Origin: CAYREV01 sp964423345
GTDB taxonomy: Bacteria > Bacteroidota > Rhodothermia > Balneolales > Balneolaceae
Assembly: GCA_964423345.1 (NCBI GenBank)
Contig: CAYREV010000001.1
Location: 1-64,000 of the forward strand
DNA: 64,000 nucleotides
Reading direction: 5' to 3'
Under the pieces are notes generated by a model. The model was not told the DNA's origin, did no database searches, and saw only the letters and a program-made list of their open reading frames with translations. Positions 1 to 9,060 of this stretch are shown here, piece by piece; the stretch's first letter is position 1; each line of letters opens with the position of its first letter. The position numbers and the translations under genes were made by a program.

Positions 1-1314
1 ATTCTCTACTTCATGTTCAGCATGAGCTGGGAACTCACCCTTGTAGCCGTATCCGTACTGCCGCTTCTTTTTTACGGTACTTTCCTGTTCAAAGCCAAGG
101 TCAGGGTGGCCTTTCTCAATGTAAGAGACCAGATATCCCGCTTGAACTCCCTGGTGCAGGAGCATATCAACGGGATGGCTATCGTTCAGCTTTTCAACCG
201 GGAGGAGAAGCAGCGGGAAAAATTTCGGGACATCAACAACGCCCACAAACAGGCCTATATTGAGACCATCTTTTATTTTGCCATATTTTGGCCGCTGGTG
301 GAGGTGCTTGCCAGCCTGGCCATGGCCCTGGTAATCTGGTACGGGGGAGGCAGAGCCCTGCTGGGACAGGTTACTTTTGGAGTCCTGCTGGCATTCATCC
401 AGTATGTACGGCAGTTCTTCCGGCCTATACAGGGGCTTTCGGAAAAGTTCAATACCCTCCAGTCGGCTCTCGCATCATCCGAACGCATATTCAATATCCT
501 GGATACCCCCAATATGGTCAGGGATCCCGAAGAGCCCGAGCATATCAGCGAACCCAGAGGACATATTGAGTTCGATCAGGTTTGGTTCAGTTATACCCGC
601 GAAGAGACCGTGCTCAGGGATGTCAGTTTTGAAGCCAGGCCGGGTGAAACGGTAGCTATCGTTGGAGCCACCGGAGCAGGCAAATCGACTATCATTAACC
701 TGCTGATGCGTTTTTACGATATTGACAAGGGGATTATAAGGCTGGACGGCGTGGATATCCGGAAACTGACCATGAAGGAGTTACGCTCTAATTTTGCCCT
801 GGTACTTCAGGACAATACCCTGTTCTCCGGATCCATTATGGAAAATATCACCCTGGGCAATCCTGAAATATCCGAAGAGTTCGTAAAGAAAACGGCTCGC
901 AGTATTGAAGCTCACCGATTTATCGAGAAACTGCCGGGGGACTACAATTACGAATTGAGCGAACGGGGAGCCTCAATTTCCATGGGCCAGCGGCAGTTAA
1001 TCTGTTTTGTCCGGGCGATGGTTTACAACCCCAATATACTGGTGCTGGATGAGGCTACCTCGAGCGTCGACTCGGAAACGGAAGTGATCGTCAACCGGGC
1101 ATGTGACAAGCTTATGGAGGGGCGTACTTCTGTTGTCATAGCCCACAGGCTTTCTACCATACAGGGAGCCGACAAAATTCTGGTTATGCACAAAGGTGAA
1201 ATACGCGAGGTGGGCACCCACGGGGAGCTTGTCAAGAAGGAGGATGGCATCTATAGAAAACTGTATGAGCTGCAGTATAAGGACCAGCAGATGCCGGCCT
1301 CTACTTCAAAATGA
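1..1314 (+). CDS. ABC exporter (fused permease-ATPase), 5' end outside window
   Basis: This is the C-terminal three quarters of a fused type I ABC exporter of the MsbA/lipid-multidrug class. The frame is open from base 1, so the gene begins upstream; about 437 codons remain of a usual 580-600. The first ~150 residues are the end of the transmembrane domain, and the nucleotide-binding domain follows. Walker A (GATGAGKST) lies at nt 664-690, the signature appears as SMGQRQ near nt 979-996 instead of LSGGQRQ, and Walker B (LVLDEA) is at nt 1039-1056. Such proteins work as dimers in the inner membrane and export lipids or hydrophobic compounds using ATP. The substrate cannot be told from sequence. 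The 3' end overlaps the convergent aminotransferase gene by 14 bp. Confidence 0.93.
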   Translation: MLYFMFSMSWELTLVAVSVLPLLFYGTFLFKAKVRVAFLNVRDQISRLNSLVQEHINGMAIVQLFNREEKQREKFRDINNAHKQAYIETIFYFAIFWPLVEVLASLAMALVIWYGGGRALLGQVTFGVLLAFIQYVRQFFRPIQGLSEKFNTLQSALASSERIFNILDTPNMVRDPEEPEHISEPRGHIEFDQVWFSYTREETVLRDVSFEARPGETVAIVGATGAGKSTIINLLMRFYDIDKGIIRLDGVDIRKLTMKELRSNFALVLQDNTLFSGSIMENITLGNPEISEEFVKKTARSIEAHRFIEKLPGDYNYELSERGASISMGQRQLICFVRAMVYNPNILVLDEATSSVDSETEVIVNRACDKLMEGRTSVVIAHRLSTIQGADKILVMHKGEIREVGTHGELVKKEDGIYRKLYELQYKDQQMPASTSK

Positions 1315-2476
1315 AAACCAGCTTTTTAATCTCTTCCTCCGTATTGTAGTAATGCACCGAAGCGCGAACCAGGCTCTCCAGATTTCGCTCTTCCATATCA
1401 ATCAGGGTGCTGCTTTTGGTAGTGACACTTACATTTATTCCCGTTTCCTCCAATTTCTTCCGCACCATTTCGGCGGAGGTGCCGTCGACCGTAAAAGTGA
1501 CAATCCCCCCGAGAACCTCGCCAATATCCCGAACGTTTACCGTTGACACTTTATCCAGACGTTCTCGCAGGGTGGCAGCCAGATGCACAATACGCTGCCA
1601 GACAGCGTCCATGCCCAGGCTCAGAGCATATTCGATTGCCGTGTTCAGTCCCATAATACCCGCATAGTTCGACTCCCAGTTTTCAAACCGGCGGGCGTCG
1701 TCACGCATGCGGTAGCGGTCACGAGCCACCCATTCGGCAGAATGCAGGTCAAGAAAGGGTGGGGTAAGCTCATAAAGCCGTTTACGGTTTACATACAGAA
1801 AACCCGTTCCCCGCGGTCCCCGTAGATATTTACGACCGGTGGCCGACAGCATATCACAGCCTATCTCCCCAACGTCAACAGGGTAGTGACCCACCGACTG
1901 GCAGGCATCCAGCAGGAAGAGACAGCTTTCAGGCCTCTCCACGGCACCTATTTCTTCAGCCGGGTTTAACAGTCCGCTATTCGTGGGTATATGCGTAATG
2001 GAGATCAGCCGGACATTCCCGTCCATCATCTCTTTCAGGGCACTTGCCGAAGTCTGTCCATGTTTGTCGTTGGGGATGACTTCAATTTGTACGTCAACTC
2101 GTTCCCTGAGTCGCAGGTAGTTGATATAATTGCTGGCGTATTCAGCGGCTGAGGTAAGAATGCGGTCGCCCTTGCTAAAATCGATGGAATAAAAGGCCAT
2201 GTTCCAGGCGGCAGTGGCATTTTCCATGATTGCAATTTCTTCGGGATCCGCACCAATCAGCTTAGAGGCCGAATGGTAAACCCTGTTTAACTCATCGCTG
2301 TACCGACGGGCCGTCTCGTAGCCGCCGAAATGGGCTTCCTGTTCCAGGTATTCCTGTACCGATCGGAGGACAGGGGAGGGCATCAGCGAGGCACCGGCGT
2401 TGTTGAAATGGATCACATGCTCAAGACCGGGGGTTTCATCGCGCAGCCGGGAAAGGGGAAAGTCACTCATGGGCAT
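1301..2476 (-). CDS. Class V aminotransferase (PLP-dependent, cysteine desulfurase/isopenicillin-N-epimerase-like)
   Basis: A 391-residue PLP enzyme of fold type I, class V. The PLP lysine is K216 in the context ATGRKYLRGP, with D190 and Q193 in LLDACQSVGH for ring binding. The full length fits cytosolic NifS/CsdA/isopenicillin-N-epimerase-like members. No active-site cysteine loop typical of IscS is evident, so a desulfurase role is not supported; a lyase, epimerase or aminotransferase role remains open. The start at 2476 has a second Met two codons later that could also serve. It stands alone between the convergent ABC gene and a tRNA. Confidence 0.88.
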   Translation of the reverse strand: MPMSDFPLSRLRDETPGLEHVIHFNNAGASLMPSPVLRSVQEYLEQEAHFGGYETARRYSDELNRVYHSASKLIGADPEEIAIMENATAAWNMAFYSIDFSKGDRILTSAAEYASNYINYLRLRERVDVQIEVIPNDKHGQTSASALKEMMDGNVRLISITHIPTNSGLLNPAEEIGAVERPESCLFLLDACQSVGHYPVDVGEIGCDMLSATGRKYLRGPRGTGFLYVNRKRLYELTPPFLDLHSAEWVARDRYRMRDDARRFENWESNYAGIMGLNTAIEYALSLGMDAVWQRIVHLAATLRERLDKVSTVNVRDIGEVLGGIVTFTVDGTSAEMVRKKLEETGINVSVTTKSSTLIDMEERNLESLVRASVHYYNTEEEIKKLVFILK

Positions 2477-2592
2477 TGTATTCGTATAAAATATTATAAA
2501 ACACTTCTGTCCGGGTCTGCCTGAATCAACTCAAATAAGCCGGTTGGATCCCCTTGCTGCTGACGCCTGTTCGGGTCTATAATCAATTACAG

Positions 2593-2675
2593 TACCGGCG
2601 GAGAGACTCGAACTCTCACTCCCAGAGGGAACGCGATTTTGAATCGCGCGCGTCTACCAATTCCGCCACGCCGGC
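2593..2675 (-). tRNA. tRNA-Leu (anticodon CAA)
   Basis: On the minus strand the 83-nt cloverleaf starts GCCGGCGTGGCGGAA and ends in CGCCGGTA. The anticodon stem CGCGA/TCGCG encloses loop TTCAAAA, giving anticodon CAA, which reads UUG. The D-loop contains GGTAGAC, the T-arm is GAGAG-TTCGAGT-CTCTC, and a long variable arm is present as expected of tRNA-Leu. The first acceptor pair is G1-U72. The 3' CCA is not encoded, so it must be added by a nucleotidyltransferase. Confidence 0.95.
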
Positions 2676-2838
2676 AATCATTTAAAATATCAATAAAATA
2701 CCCTGGATACGTCCGGATGGTTCACTACCCGGGCTCTTATGCGGAAAAGAATATAAGCAATACCCTGTATCTTTTAAAAGCTGTATAAACCAAAAAAACA
2801 TCGTACTTTAGGGTGTTCATTCCCCGGAATTTACCTCT

Positions 2839-3627
2839 ATGACCATGAAGATCACCTATTTTTTTATTCCCGCACTAGTAATTGCAATAATGCTGCCGGG
2901 TACCATACTGAAAGCCCAGGATACCGGCATGCCCACAACGGTAACGGTCAGGGCCAAGGCCAAAGATGCGAAGTTTATAGGCACATCCATGGGCGGGGCA
3001 CTGGTTACCATTACCAATGTTGAAACCGGTGAATTGCTGGCTAAAGGCCTGACAAAAGGATCAACCGGCAATACCGGCAAACTGGTAACGGAGAGACGGG
3101 GACGGTATACGGAGCTTGGGACCCCGGGAGCAGCCAAATTCGAGACTGTGTTGAAGCTGGAAAAGCCGGTATTTGTAACCATATCGGCTACCGCGCCCAT
3201 GGCTCAGAAACAGTCGCAGGCCACCACATCTACCCAGTTGTGGCTGATTCCGGGCAAGGATATTACGGGCGACGGACTCATCCTTGAAATTCCCGGATTT
3301 GTTGTGGATGTACTCGAGCCCAGGGCCCATCAGGGACTTAGCGGTGAGGAGATATCCATTCGGGCCAACCTGGTTATGATGTGCGGATGTGCCACCTCGG
3401 ATGGGGGATTGTGGGACAGTTCAGAGTATGAGATTGAAGCAGTAGTCCGGAAAAGTGGCGAGGAGGTTGGGAAGGCCCCTTTAAGATATTCGGGTACCAC
3501 CAGCCTTTTTGAAGGAAGTTTTGTTCCGGAGGGGGAGGGGGCCTATGAGATTACCGTTTATGCCTACCATGCAAAAACCGGAAACACCGGGGTGGATAAG
3601 ACAACGGTGATATTTAACAGTAAATAA
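2839..3627 (+). CDS. Secreted protein of unknown function
   Basis: A 262-residue protein not recognised by family. Residues 1-26 form a signal peptide (hydrophobic IPALVIAIMLPG, likely cleavage after KAQ). The rest is rich in beta-branched residues and glycine, suggesting an all-beta, possibly Ig-like secreted domain; a transthyretin-like stretch near residues 53-75 (ALVTITNVETGELLAKG) resembles carboxypeptidase-regulatory-like repeats. A cysteine pair, MCGCATSDGG, occurs near residue 181 and could bind metal or form a disulfide. A -7-like element TACTTTAG (2806-2813) precedes it. It is convergent with galE and not obviously in an operon. Export is well supported, function is not. Confidence 0.75.
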   Translation: MTMKITYFFIPALVIAIMLPGTILKAQDTGMPTTVTVRAKAKDAKFIGTSMGGALVTITNVETGELLAKGLTKGSTGNTGKLVTERRGRYTELGTPGAAKFETVLKLEKPVFVTISATAPMAQKQSQATTSTQLWLIPGKDITGDGLILEIPGFVVDVLEPRAHQGLSGEEISIRANLVMMCGCATSDGGLWDSSEYEIEAVVRKSGEEVGKAPLRYSGTTSLFEGSFVPEGEGAYEITVYAYHAKTGNTGVDKTTVIFNSK

Positions 3628-3670
3628 GGGGCAGGGAAAAACTGTCTGTTTTGAGCATTCAGGAGAATGC

Positions 3671-4678
3671 TTAATAGCCATCCGGGTTTTGGGACTGCCA
3701 GCGCCAGACATCACGGCACATGTCGATCAGGTCTCTTTTGGCCTCCCACCCGAGTTCCGATCTGGCCTTGGAGGGATCCGCATAACACTCGGCGATGTCG
3801 CCCGGCCGGCGGCCGGTAATAGAGTAGGGCACTTCCTGTCCGCTGGCTTCTTCAAAGGCATGGATAACTTCAAGGACACTGTAGCCGCTGCCGGTTCCCA
3901 GGTTGTAGGTCACAACACCGGGTTCCTCATCCAGCTTTTCAAGCGCCCGGATATGCCCCACTGCCAGGTCGACCACATGTATGTAGTCGCGTACACCGGT
4001 ACCGTCTTCGGTGGGATAGTCGTTGCCAAACACGGAAAGTTCTTCAAGCTTGCCTACGGCCACCTGGCTGATATAGGGCATCAGGTTGTTCGGTATATCG
4101 TTGGGATCTTCACCGATGCGGCCGCTCTCATGGGCACCGACCGGGTTGAAATAGCGCAAAAGGGCTACGTTCCAGGATTGATCAGCCACGTGAAGGTCGC
4201 GTAGAATTTCTTCTATGAATAGTTTGGTTCGGCCGTATGGGTTTGTAGCTGTAAGGGGGAAGTCTTCCCGAATGGGCACCTCGTCGGGATCTCCGTAAAC
4301 GGTGGCGGAGGAACTGAAGACGATATCCTTTATACCAAAGCGTTTCATCACTTCGCATAGGGTAAGGGTCCCGGTTATATTGTTGTGATAATAGGAGAGG
4401 GGTTTTTCAACCGATTCGCCCACCGCCTTGTAGCCGGCAAAATGGATAACGGCGTCGATTTCATGTTTTTCAAACAGGGAAGCGAGGGCTTCCTCATCAA
4501 GCAGGCTGGCTTTGTGAAATACAAGTTCCTTCCCGGTTATATCCTCTACGCGGTCCAGTGCTTCTTTCTTGCTGTTGGAAAGATCGTCGACGACCACGAT
4601 ATCATGTCCCTCATTTAGCAACTCCACACAAGTATGAGAGCCGATATACCCTGCACCGCCTGTGACTAAAATATTCAT
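3671..4678 (-). CDS. galE: UDP-glucose 4-epimerase
   Basis: A 335-residue short-chain dehydrogenase/reductase that interconverts UDP-glucose and UDP-galactose with bound NAD, feeding cell-surface sugar synthesis and galactose use. The N-terminal NAD-binding motif GGAGYIG is at residues 7-13. The catalytic triad is visible as SSSATVYG (S124 area) and Y148-x3-K152 in NPYGRTK. Length and the C-terminal GRRPGDIAECYADP segment are typical of bacterial GalE. It is monocistronic by spacing, with a 299-bp upstream region before mtgA. Confidence 0.96.
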   Translation of the reverse strand: MNILVTGGAGYIGSHTCVELLNEGHDIVVVDDLSNSKKEALDRVEDITGKELVFHKASLLDEEALASLFEKHEIDAVIHFAGYKAVGESVEKPLSYYHNNITGTLTLCEVMKRFGIKDIVFSSSATVYGDPDEVPIREDFPLTATNPYGRTKLFIEEILRDLHVADQSWNVALLRYFNPVGAHESGRIGEDPNDIPNNLMPYISQVAVGKLEELSVFGNDYPTEDGTGVRDYIHVVDLAVGHIRALEKLDEEPGVVTYNLGTGSGYSVLEVIHAFEEASGQEVPYSITGRRPGDIAECYADPSKARSELGWEAKRDLIDMCRDVWRWQSQNPDGY

Positions 4679-4977
4679 TGATACTCTACTTAAATGTTAA
4701 CCCGGCTGTTACCTTTTATCTCGTCCCGTGAAATACGATTTGAGCCTCTTTTTTACAAACATTTATCCGGATTTCCATATCGAAATTTGAATAACCGGAT
4801 CAAAGATCCGTGGAATTTATTCATAGTGCAAGCTGTTATGTGCCTTTTTCCGATGGGCCGGCATGCAAATCTGTTTCCCTTGAGGGTTACAGCTGGTCCG
4901 CTGCTCAATAACATAGGTATAAAATGAATCCTGCACTCTTTTCGCCTTCTGTTATTCACTGCCCCAATTTCCTACCG
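4679..4977. other. Intergenic region between galE and mtgA
   Basis: This 299-bp stretch holds the galE promoter region and the mtgA 3' end. On the minus strand a TTTG followed 20 bp later by TATTTCAC, about 50 bp before the galE start, loosely resembles a Bacteroidota promoter. A 68-codon minus frame at 4753-4959 has atypical composition and I do not call it. No terminator with a T-run was found. Confidence 0.35.
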
Positions 4978-5736
4978 CTAACTTCCCTCCTCAAGCTTAT
5001 CCAAATAACGGGTATTGCCAAGGTAAAGCATCTGTACAAGTATCCAGTTCCTTCGTTCAATCATATAGGGAGATGGGTCTCCAAGATTGTATCTCCGGGG
5101 ACTGGGAAGTGCGGTGATCATCAGGGAACTTTGGATCATGTTCAGCTCGTCGGCTGAAGTTTGAAAATAGGTTTTAGAGGCAGCCTGGACTCCGAATACC
5201 CCGTTCCCGAACTGGGCTATATTAAGATATACTTCCAGAATACGTTTTTTGGTCCAGAACAGTTCTATTAGCAGGGTCAGATACGCTTCAATCCCTTTAC
5301 GAATAAAGGATTCTGCAGGCCATAGAAACAGGTTTTTAGCGACTTGCTGGGTGATGGTGCTGGCTCCCCTCAACCCCCGGCCTTTTTGATGGTCTTCCAG
5401 GGCCTTTTCAATTGCCCCGAAATCGAATCCCCAATGACGCGGGAAGTTCTGGTCTTCGGAAGTGATGGCAGCAACCTTGACATAAGGGGAGATACGGTCC
5501 CAATCGGCCCATTCATATGTAAGGGCGATATCTTCATTATTCCACCAGGCTATCGCTTCGGCCTGTACCATAAAGGAGGAAGTGGGAGGGTTAATCCATT
5601 TCAACAGAAGCGTTATAACTACCGTCCAGTAGAGGAAGGCACCGACCATTGCTGCTGCTGTTTTAAGGATCCCGGGATACCATTCCCTGAGCCTCTTTCT
5701 AACATTGATTTCTGGAGGAGGATTTTGATCATCCAC
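4978..5736 (-). CDS. mtgA: Monofunctional peptidoglycan glycosyltransferase
   Basis: A 252-residue GT51 enzyme that polymerises lipid II into glycan strands in the periplasm without a transpeptidase domain. One transmembrane anchor spans residues 23-46. The catalytic glutamate is E94 in SEDQNFPRHWGFD. The second motif GASTITQQVAKN is at 124-135 and RILEVYLN at 165-172, all in the order and spacing of MtgA/PBP glycosyltransferase domains. Total length is as expected for MtgA, with no penicillin-binding domain. It stands alone on the minus strand. Confidence 0.95.
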   Translation of the reverse strand: MDDQNPPPEINVRKRLREWYPGILKTAAAMVGAFLYWTVVITLLLKWINPPTSSFMVQAEAIAWWNNEDIALTYEWADWDRISPYVKVAAITSEDQNFPRHWGFDFGAIEKALEDHQKGRGLRGASTITQQVAKNLFLWPAESFIRKGIEAYLTLLIELFWTKKRILEVYLNIAQFGNGVFGVQAASKTYFQTSADELNMIQSSLMITALPSPRRYNLGDPSPYMIERRNWILVQMLYLGNTRYLDKLEEGS

Positions 5737-5802
5737 GCCGGTATATTCGGATTATATGAATATGGGAGCTGCCTATCATATCCATTTAACAGGGAGAAAA
5801 GC

Positions 5803-5841
5803 AAAAAAAATCCCCGGCAACCGGAGTCGGAGTTACCGGGG
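5803..5841 (-). terminator. Intrinsic terminator of the Hpt gene
   Basis: Read on the minus strand, stem CCCCGGTAA (5833-5841) pairs with TTGCCGGGG (5812-5820) apart from one central mismatch or wobble, followed by A and eight T (5803-5811). It lies about 50 bp downstream of the Hpt stop codon. Confidence 0.85.
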
Positions 5842-5890
5842 AAAGAGAGGCAACGACACATATATGATGTCGTCCGCATATAATATCTTA

Positions 5891-6235
5891 CTATTTTTCT
5901 TCAATCCTCAGTTTATCAAGCTCTTCGATCAGTTCGCGGGTAATGCGTTTGACTTTATTGACTGACTTCCTGAGGTCCTTGTCGGGGTTATCGTTATGCA
6001 GCATCTCTTTTGCATGTTCATACTCATCAACGATCACTTCTACCCCTATCATCTGTGCAACCGGCTTTATTTTATGGCCCGCTTTACGGAGGGGAGGTTC
6101 ATCGCGGTTCAGCAGATGTTCTTCATAGCTATTGGAAAATTCACTGAACGATTCAATAGCTGCATCACAAAATTCTGCAATGAAATCTTCATCATCGTAA
6201 AGCATGTCCCTTACTTTCTGTTCATCAATATGCAC
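5891..6235 (-). CDS. Lone histidine phosphotransfer (Hpt) domain protein
   Basis: A 114-residue all-helical protein matching a stand-alone Hpt domain, which carries phosphate between a hybrid kinase and a response regulator. The presumed phosphohistidine is H54 in KAGHKIKPVAQMIG; the usual HxLKG is varied to HKIKP, with a proline where glycine is normal. Helices flank it on both sides and the C-terminus is highly charged. No kinase or regulator lies nearby, so its partners must be elsewhere. It is a single-gene unit closed by its own terminator. Confidence 0.72.
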   Translation of the reverse strand: MHIDEQKVRDMLYDDEDFIAEFCDAAIESFSEFSNSYEEHLLNRDEPPLRKAGHKIKPVAQMIGVEVIVDEYEHAKEMLHNDNPDKDLRKSVNKVKRITRELIEELDKLRIEEK

Positions 6236-6389
6236 TGGGAGGTATGACCTATTTAAAAGTTAGCTTAATAAAACATTTCTGGCAGACAGTTGCATATACA
6301 ATTTGGAACCGGAGACTGTCAATACCCTTCCAACGGCCCGATCAGCCGGGATATATCGGTTTCCATATAGCTCCGGCCTGGTAATATAG

Positions 6390-6761
6390 CTATTCGTTTG
6401 CCGGCACTTCGATATTATGGGGGGTTGGCTTACCGTCTTCATCAAGGTGAACAAACACGATCTTGTCTATTTTGATGATTACCTCCTTGGTAAACTTGTT
6501 ACGGACCACACATCGGACGGTAATGGAAGATTTACCGAAGGAAACGGTTTCCATTCCTATCTCAATAATATCACCCAGCGTGGCGGAACTCACAAAATCG
6601 ATTTCCGACATAAACTTGGTAACGACATTACCCTTGCCCAGCTGACAGCTGACAAAAATGGCTGACTCTTCATCAATCCAGCTTAGTACCGTGCCGCCGA
6701 ATAGTGTTCCGTGGGCATTCATATCCTGGGGCTTGATAAGCTTTCTGCTGTAAAAATTCAT
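6390..6761 (-). CDS. Acyl-CoA thioesterase, hotdog fold (YciA/BFIT-like)
   Basis: A 123-residue single hotdog domain that hydrolyses acyl-CoA to free fatty acid and CoA. The signature is the early N-AHGTLFGGTVLSWIDE segment (residues 15-31), with the catalytic-type Asp/Glu at the start of the long helix, followed by the beta strands ending in FVHLDEDGKP. This is typical of the acyl-CoA thioester hydrolase group. A good Shine-Dalgarno, GGAG, lies 7 nt before the ATG, and TATCTTTA (6794-6801, minus strand) looks like a -7 box. It is monocistronic. Confidence 0.9.
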   Translation of the reverse strand: MNFYSRKLIKPQDMNAHGTLFGGTVLSWIDEESAIFVSCQLGKGNVVTKFMSEIDFVSSATLGDIIEIGMETVSFGKSSITVRCVVRNKFTKEVIIKIDKIVFVHLDEDGKPTPHNIEVPANE

Positions 6762-7066
6762 AACACTCCTTCATTAAATTGAAAGTAAGGCGCTAAAGAT
6801 AAGCATAACTTAAAGAAACTGTGAATGCTGATAATCAGGGGAAATTCGGCTGACCCAGGGGGTAGGTAAAAGCGTTTATTCCATTCCTTTGGCTGAACAG
6901 TTATGGGGGCTATAATGCTGTATGCAGGCCTGCCAAAGGGAGTACCGCACCTATCCCTCCAGCTAATAAAATACGACAGAATGCGATATTCCACCTAAAA
7001 ATTGTCATTTATTGCCAAAATTTCCTTAATTGATAATGTAATATCATTCCAAAAAGCGAGGTCGTT
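6762..7066. other. Divergent intergenic region
   Basis: A 305-bp gap between the divergent thioesterase and the duplicated secreted-protein gene. It holds the thioesterase promoter region (-7-like TATCTTTA on the minus strand at 6794-6801) and the palindrome GCAGGCCTGC around 6923. A 78-codon minus frame at 6758-6994 overlaps the thioesterase start and is judged spurious. Confidence 0.4.
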
Positions 7067-7864
7067 ATGAATAAGCAATTCTTCTGTACCTGTTTGATAT
7101 TTTTCCTTCTGTCATCCATCTCATTTTCCCAAACCGAGCGTTTTGACTATAAAAAGATAGACTATCTGAAAGTAGAACAGGACCAGTACCAGGCCGTCGT
7201 TACGTTGGCTAAAGAACAGCTAAAGCCGGTATTCGGGGAACTGGCCGGTAAAGACCATATCAAAAAATGGAGGCTGTATGTAGTGGATTATCCCGGAGGT
7301 GAACAAAGCAGTTATAATATTGTTTCCATAACGACTGTTACGGGGATTGATGCGATACAGAGCAACTTTAATAGGGTGGGATCTGCCGCTTTTATTCCCG
7401 ATGCCGCCGGCAACAATGTAGCATCCCGATTGGGTGAGAAGGTCAAGGTGGTGGCTTCGGAAATATGGAAAGTGCGCAGTCTTATAGCACCGGATTCTGT
7501 TTCGGATGAACCAAGTACTTATATGACCATGGATTATATGGATGTTGTATCGGGCAAGGGACTGGAATACCTTATGCTCGAAGATGAAGTGGCAATGCCT
7601 TTGCACCGGGAGAGAGTCAATAGAGACAAGATGGACGGATGGGAAGTTTACTCGCTGGTTATCCCCGGTGGGACTGAATACGGGTATAATTACGCTACGG
7701 GCAACTATTTTTCAAAATTGGAAAATATTGAGTTTGGTTTTACTCAGGAACTGATAGAACAAACCATGCCCGGAACCGATATAGGAGATTTACTGGATAC
7801 CGTTTACAATACCCGCGACCTGGTAAAATCGGAAGTGTGGAGACTTATGGTCCACGCTGACTAA
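7067..7864 (+). CDS. Secreted protein with internal tandem duplication, unknown function
   Basis: A 265-residue protein with a clear signal peptide (residues 1-21, cleavage after SFSQ). I do not recognise the family. The mature part appears to be two copies of one ~110-residue unit. Each copy runs: DY(L/M).V, then a charged helix containing a KP or MP pair, then W.(L/V)Y followed by PGG and a YN, and ends with SE(I/V)W(K/R). Copy one covers about residues 32-140, copy two about 153-262. The pattern of helix plus strands fits a ferredoxin-like alpha-beta barrel that pairs within one chain, but that is inference. The gene is convergent with the TPR gene, three bases apart. Confidence 0.75.
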   Translation: MNKQFFCTCLIFFLLSSISFSQTERFDYKKIDYLKVEQDQYQAVVTLAKEQLKPVFGELAGKDHIKKWRLYVVDYPGGEQSSYNIVSITTVTGIDAIQSNFNRVGSAAFIPDAAGNNVASRLGEKVKVVASEIWKVRSLIAPDSVSDEPSTYMTMDYMDVVSGKGLEYLMLEDEVAMPLHRERVNRDKMDGWEVYSLVIPGGTEYGYNYATGNYFSKLENIEFGFTQELIEQTMPGTDIGDLLDTVYNTRDLVKSEVWRLMVHAD

Positions 7865-7867
7865 AGT

Positions 7868-8515
7868 TCAGTGTGATTCGCCGGCCGTTGATTCCTGTTT
7901 CACTTTTAACCGGCACTCTTCGAGGTCCTTCCGGGCGGGTTGGTAGTCGGGCTTTATCTCCAGGCATTGTTCAAAATAGGGAATAGCCTCCTCGTATTTG
8001 CCTATATGCTTTAGGATGAATCCTATATTATTGTAGGCTTCATAAAATTCGGGGTCGACATCCACCGCTTTTTTATAGGCGGTTCCGGCCCGCCTAATAT
8101 CATCCTTTCTCAGGTAATGATTGCCCAGGTTGAAATACCCCAGGGCTTCATCGGGCTTGATACGGGTAATGTATTCAAAAAGCTCCCCGGCTTTATCCAT
8201 CTTGCCCGTTTTCTCATAGATATCGGCCAGATTGGTGAGGGCGGGTATGTGGTCAGCCTTTTGCTCTATGGCATCCATATAGCTGTTAATTGCCGGCTCC
8301 ATCCGCTCTGATTCGAAATACACATTCCCCAGGTTGAAATGGTAGGAGGCTTTGCCGGGAGAGTGTTCGATCGCTTTTTTAAAATATTTTATGGCTTTGG
8401 GGTATTCACCGACTATGTGATATCCTACGCCGAGTTCATTCAGCAGTTCGGGATCACCCGGTTTTTCCTTCAGTTCCTTTTTTATCTCTTCAAGGGTTTG
8501 CAATATCTTTTCCAT
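7868..8515 (-). CDS. Tetratricopeptide repeat protein
   Basis: A 215-residue protein made of about five consecutive TPR units from residue ~20 to ~200 (for example GEYPKAIKYFKKAIEHSPG, GYFNLGNHYLRKDDIRRAGT, YNNIGFILKHIGKYEEAIPY). No signal peptide or membrane segment is visible, so it is probably a cytosolic scaffold. Such repeats bind partner peptides, and the partner is unknown here. It is a single gene on the minus strand. Confidence 0.88.
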   Translation of the reverse strand: MEKILQTLEEIKKELKEKPGDPELLNELGVGYHIVGEYPKAIKYFKKAIEHSPGKASYHFNLGNVYFESERMEPAINSYMDAIEQKADHIPALTNLADIYEKTGKMDKAGELFEYITRIKPDEALGYFNLGNHYLRKDDIRRAGTAYKKAVDVDPEFYEAYNNIGFILKHIGKYEEAIPYFEQCLEIKPDYQPARKDLEECRLKVKQESTAGESH

Positions 8516-8771
8516 CTCCTGCCCATTGGTTTTAAAGTGCTGAAATATAAGAAATGATTATCCCAAAACAGGGACTATGGAAAATTCCGTTCTGTATGTC
8601 TTCGACTAAAGTAATCGGAAAATTTACTTTGTATTGCTCCTTATACCGGTTATATCTAACGGGCGGGAATCATCGCCGGTATGAAAATAGGGTGTTGCAG
8701 TTATGAAAAAAAGACGGAGTTTCCACATAAATTTGTATCTTTACAACGCTCAATCATTAATATAAATTCTT

Positions 8772-9011
8772 ATGGCCGACAAGAAGAAATCCGACGAACA
8801 GAACGGTAACGATGAGCCCCTGTTGAAAGAAAAATCCTATGAAAAAATCATAGAAAGGCTCCGGGCCGAACAGCAGCATATACAGGAGGAACTGGACCGG
8901 GATTACCGCGAGGCACGCAGATACGTAAGGGCTCATCCCGAAGAGGGAGTCTTGATTGGATTCCTGGGTGGAATAGCCGTCGGGCTACTGCTGGGAAAGC
9001 TGTCTAAATAG
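8772..9011 (+). CDS. Small DUF883/ElaB-YqjD-like membrane-anchored protein
   Basis: A 79-residue protein with a charged coiled-coil N-terminal part (residues 1-50, including EKIIERLRAEQQHIQEEL) and one glycine-rich C-terminal membrane helix (GVLIGFLGGIAVGLLLGKL, residues 59-77). This arrangement, with the VRAHPEEG turn just before the helix, is that of the ElaB/YqjD family, reported in enterobacteria as stress-related inner-membrane ribosome-binding proteins. The role here is inferred only from this likeness. TATCTTTA at 8739-8746 may be the -7 element. Confidence 0.8.
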   Translation: MADKKKSDEQNGNDEPLLKEKSYEKIIERLRAEQQHIQEELDRDYREARRYVRAHPEEGVLIGFLGGIAVGLLLGKLSK

Positions 9012-9060
9012 GCCGGTGTATTTGTGAACAGTAACTGAAACATTTTTAAAAAAGAATCGG

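Noticed and set aside
6758..6994. 78-codon minus frame upstream of thioesterase
   Set aside because: Overlaps the thioesterase start and has no family or composition support.
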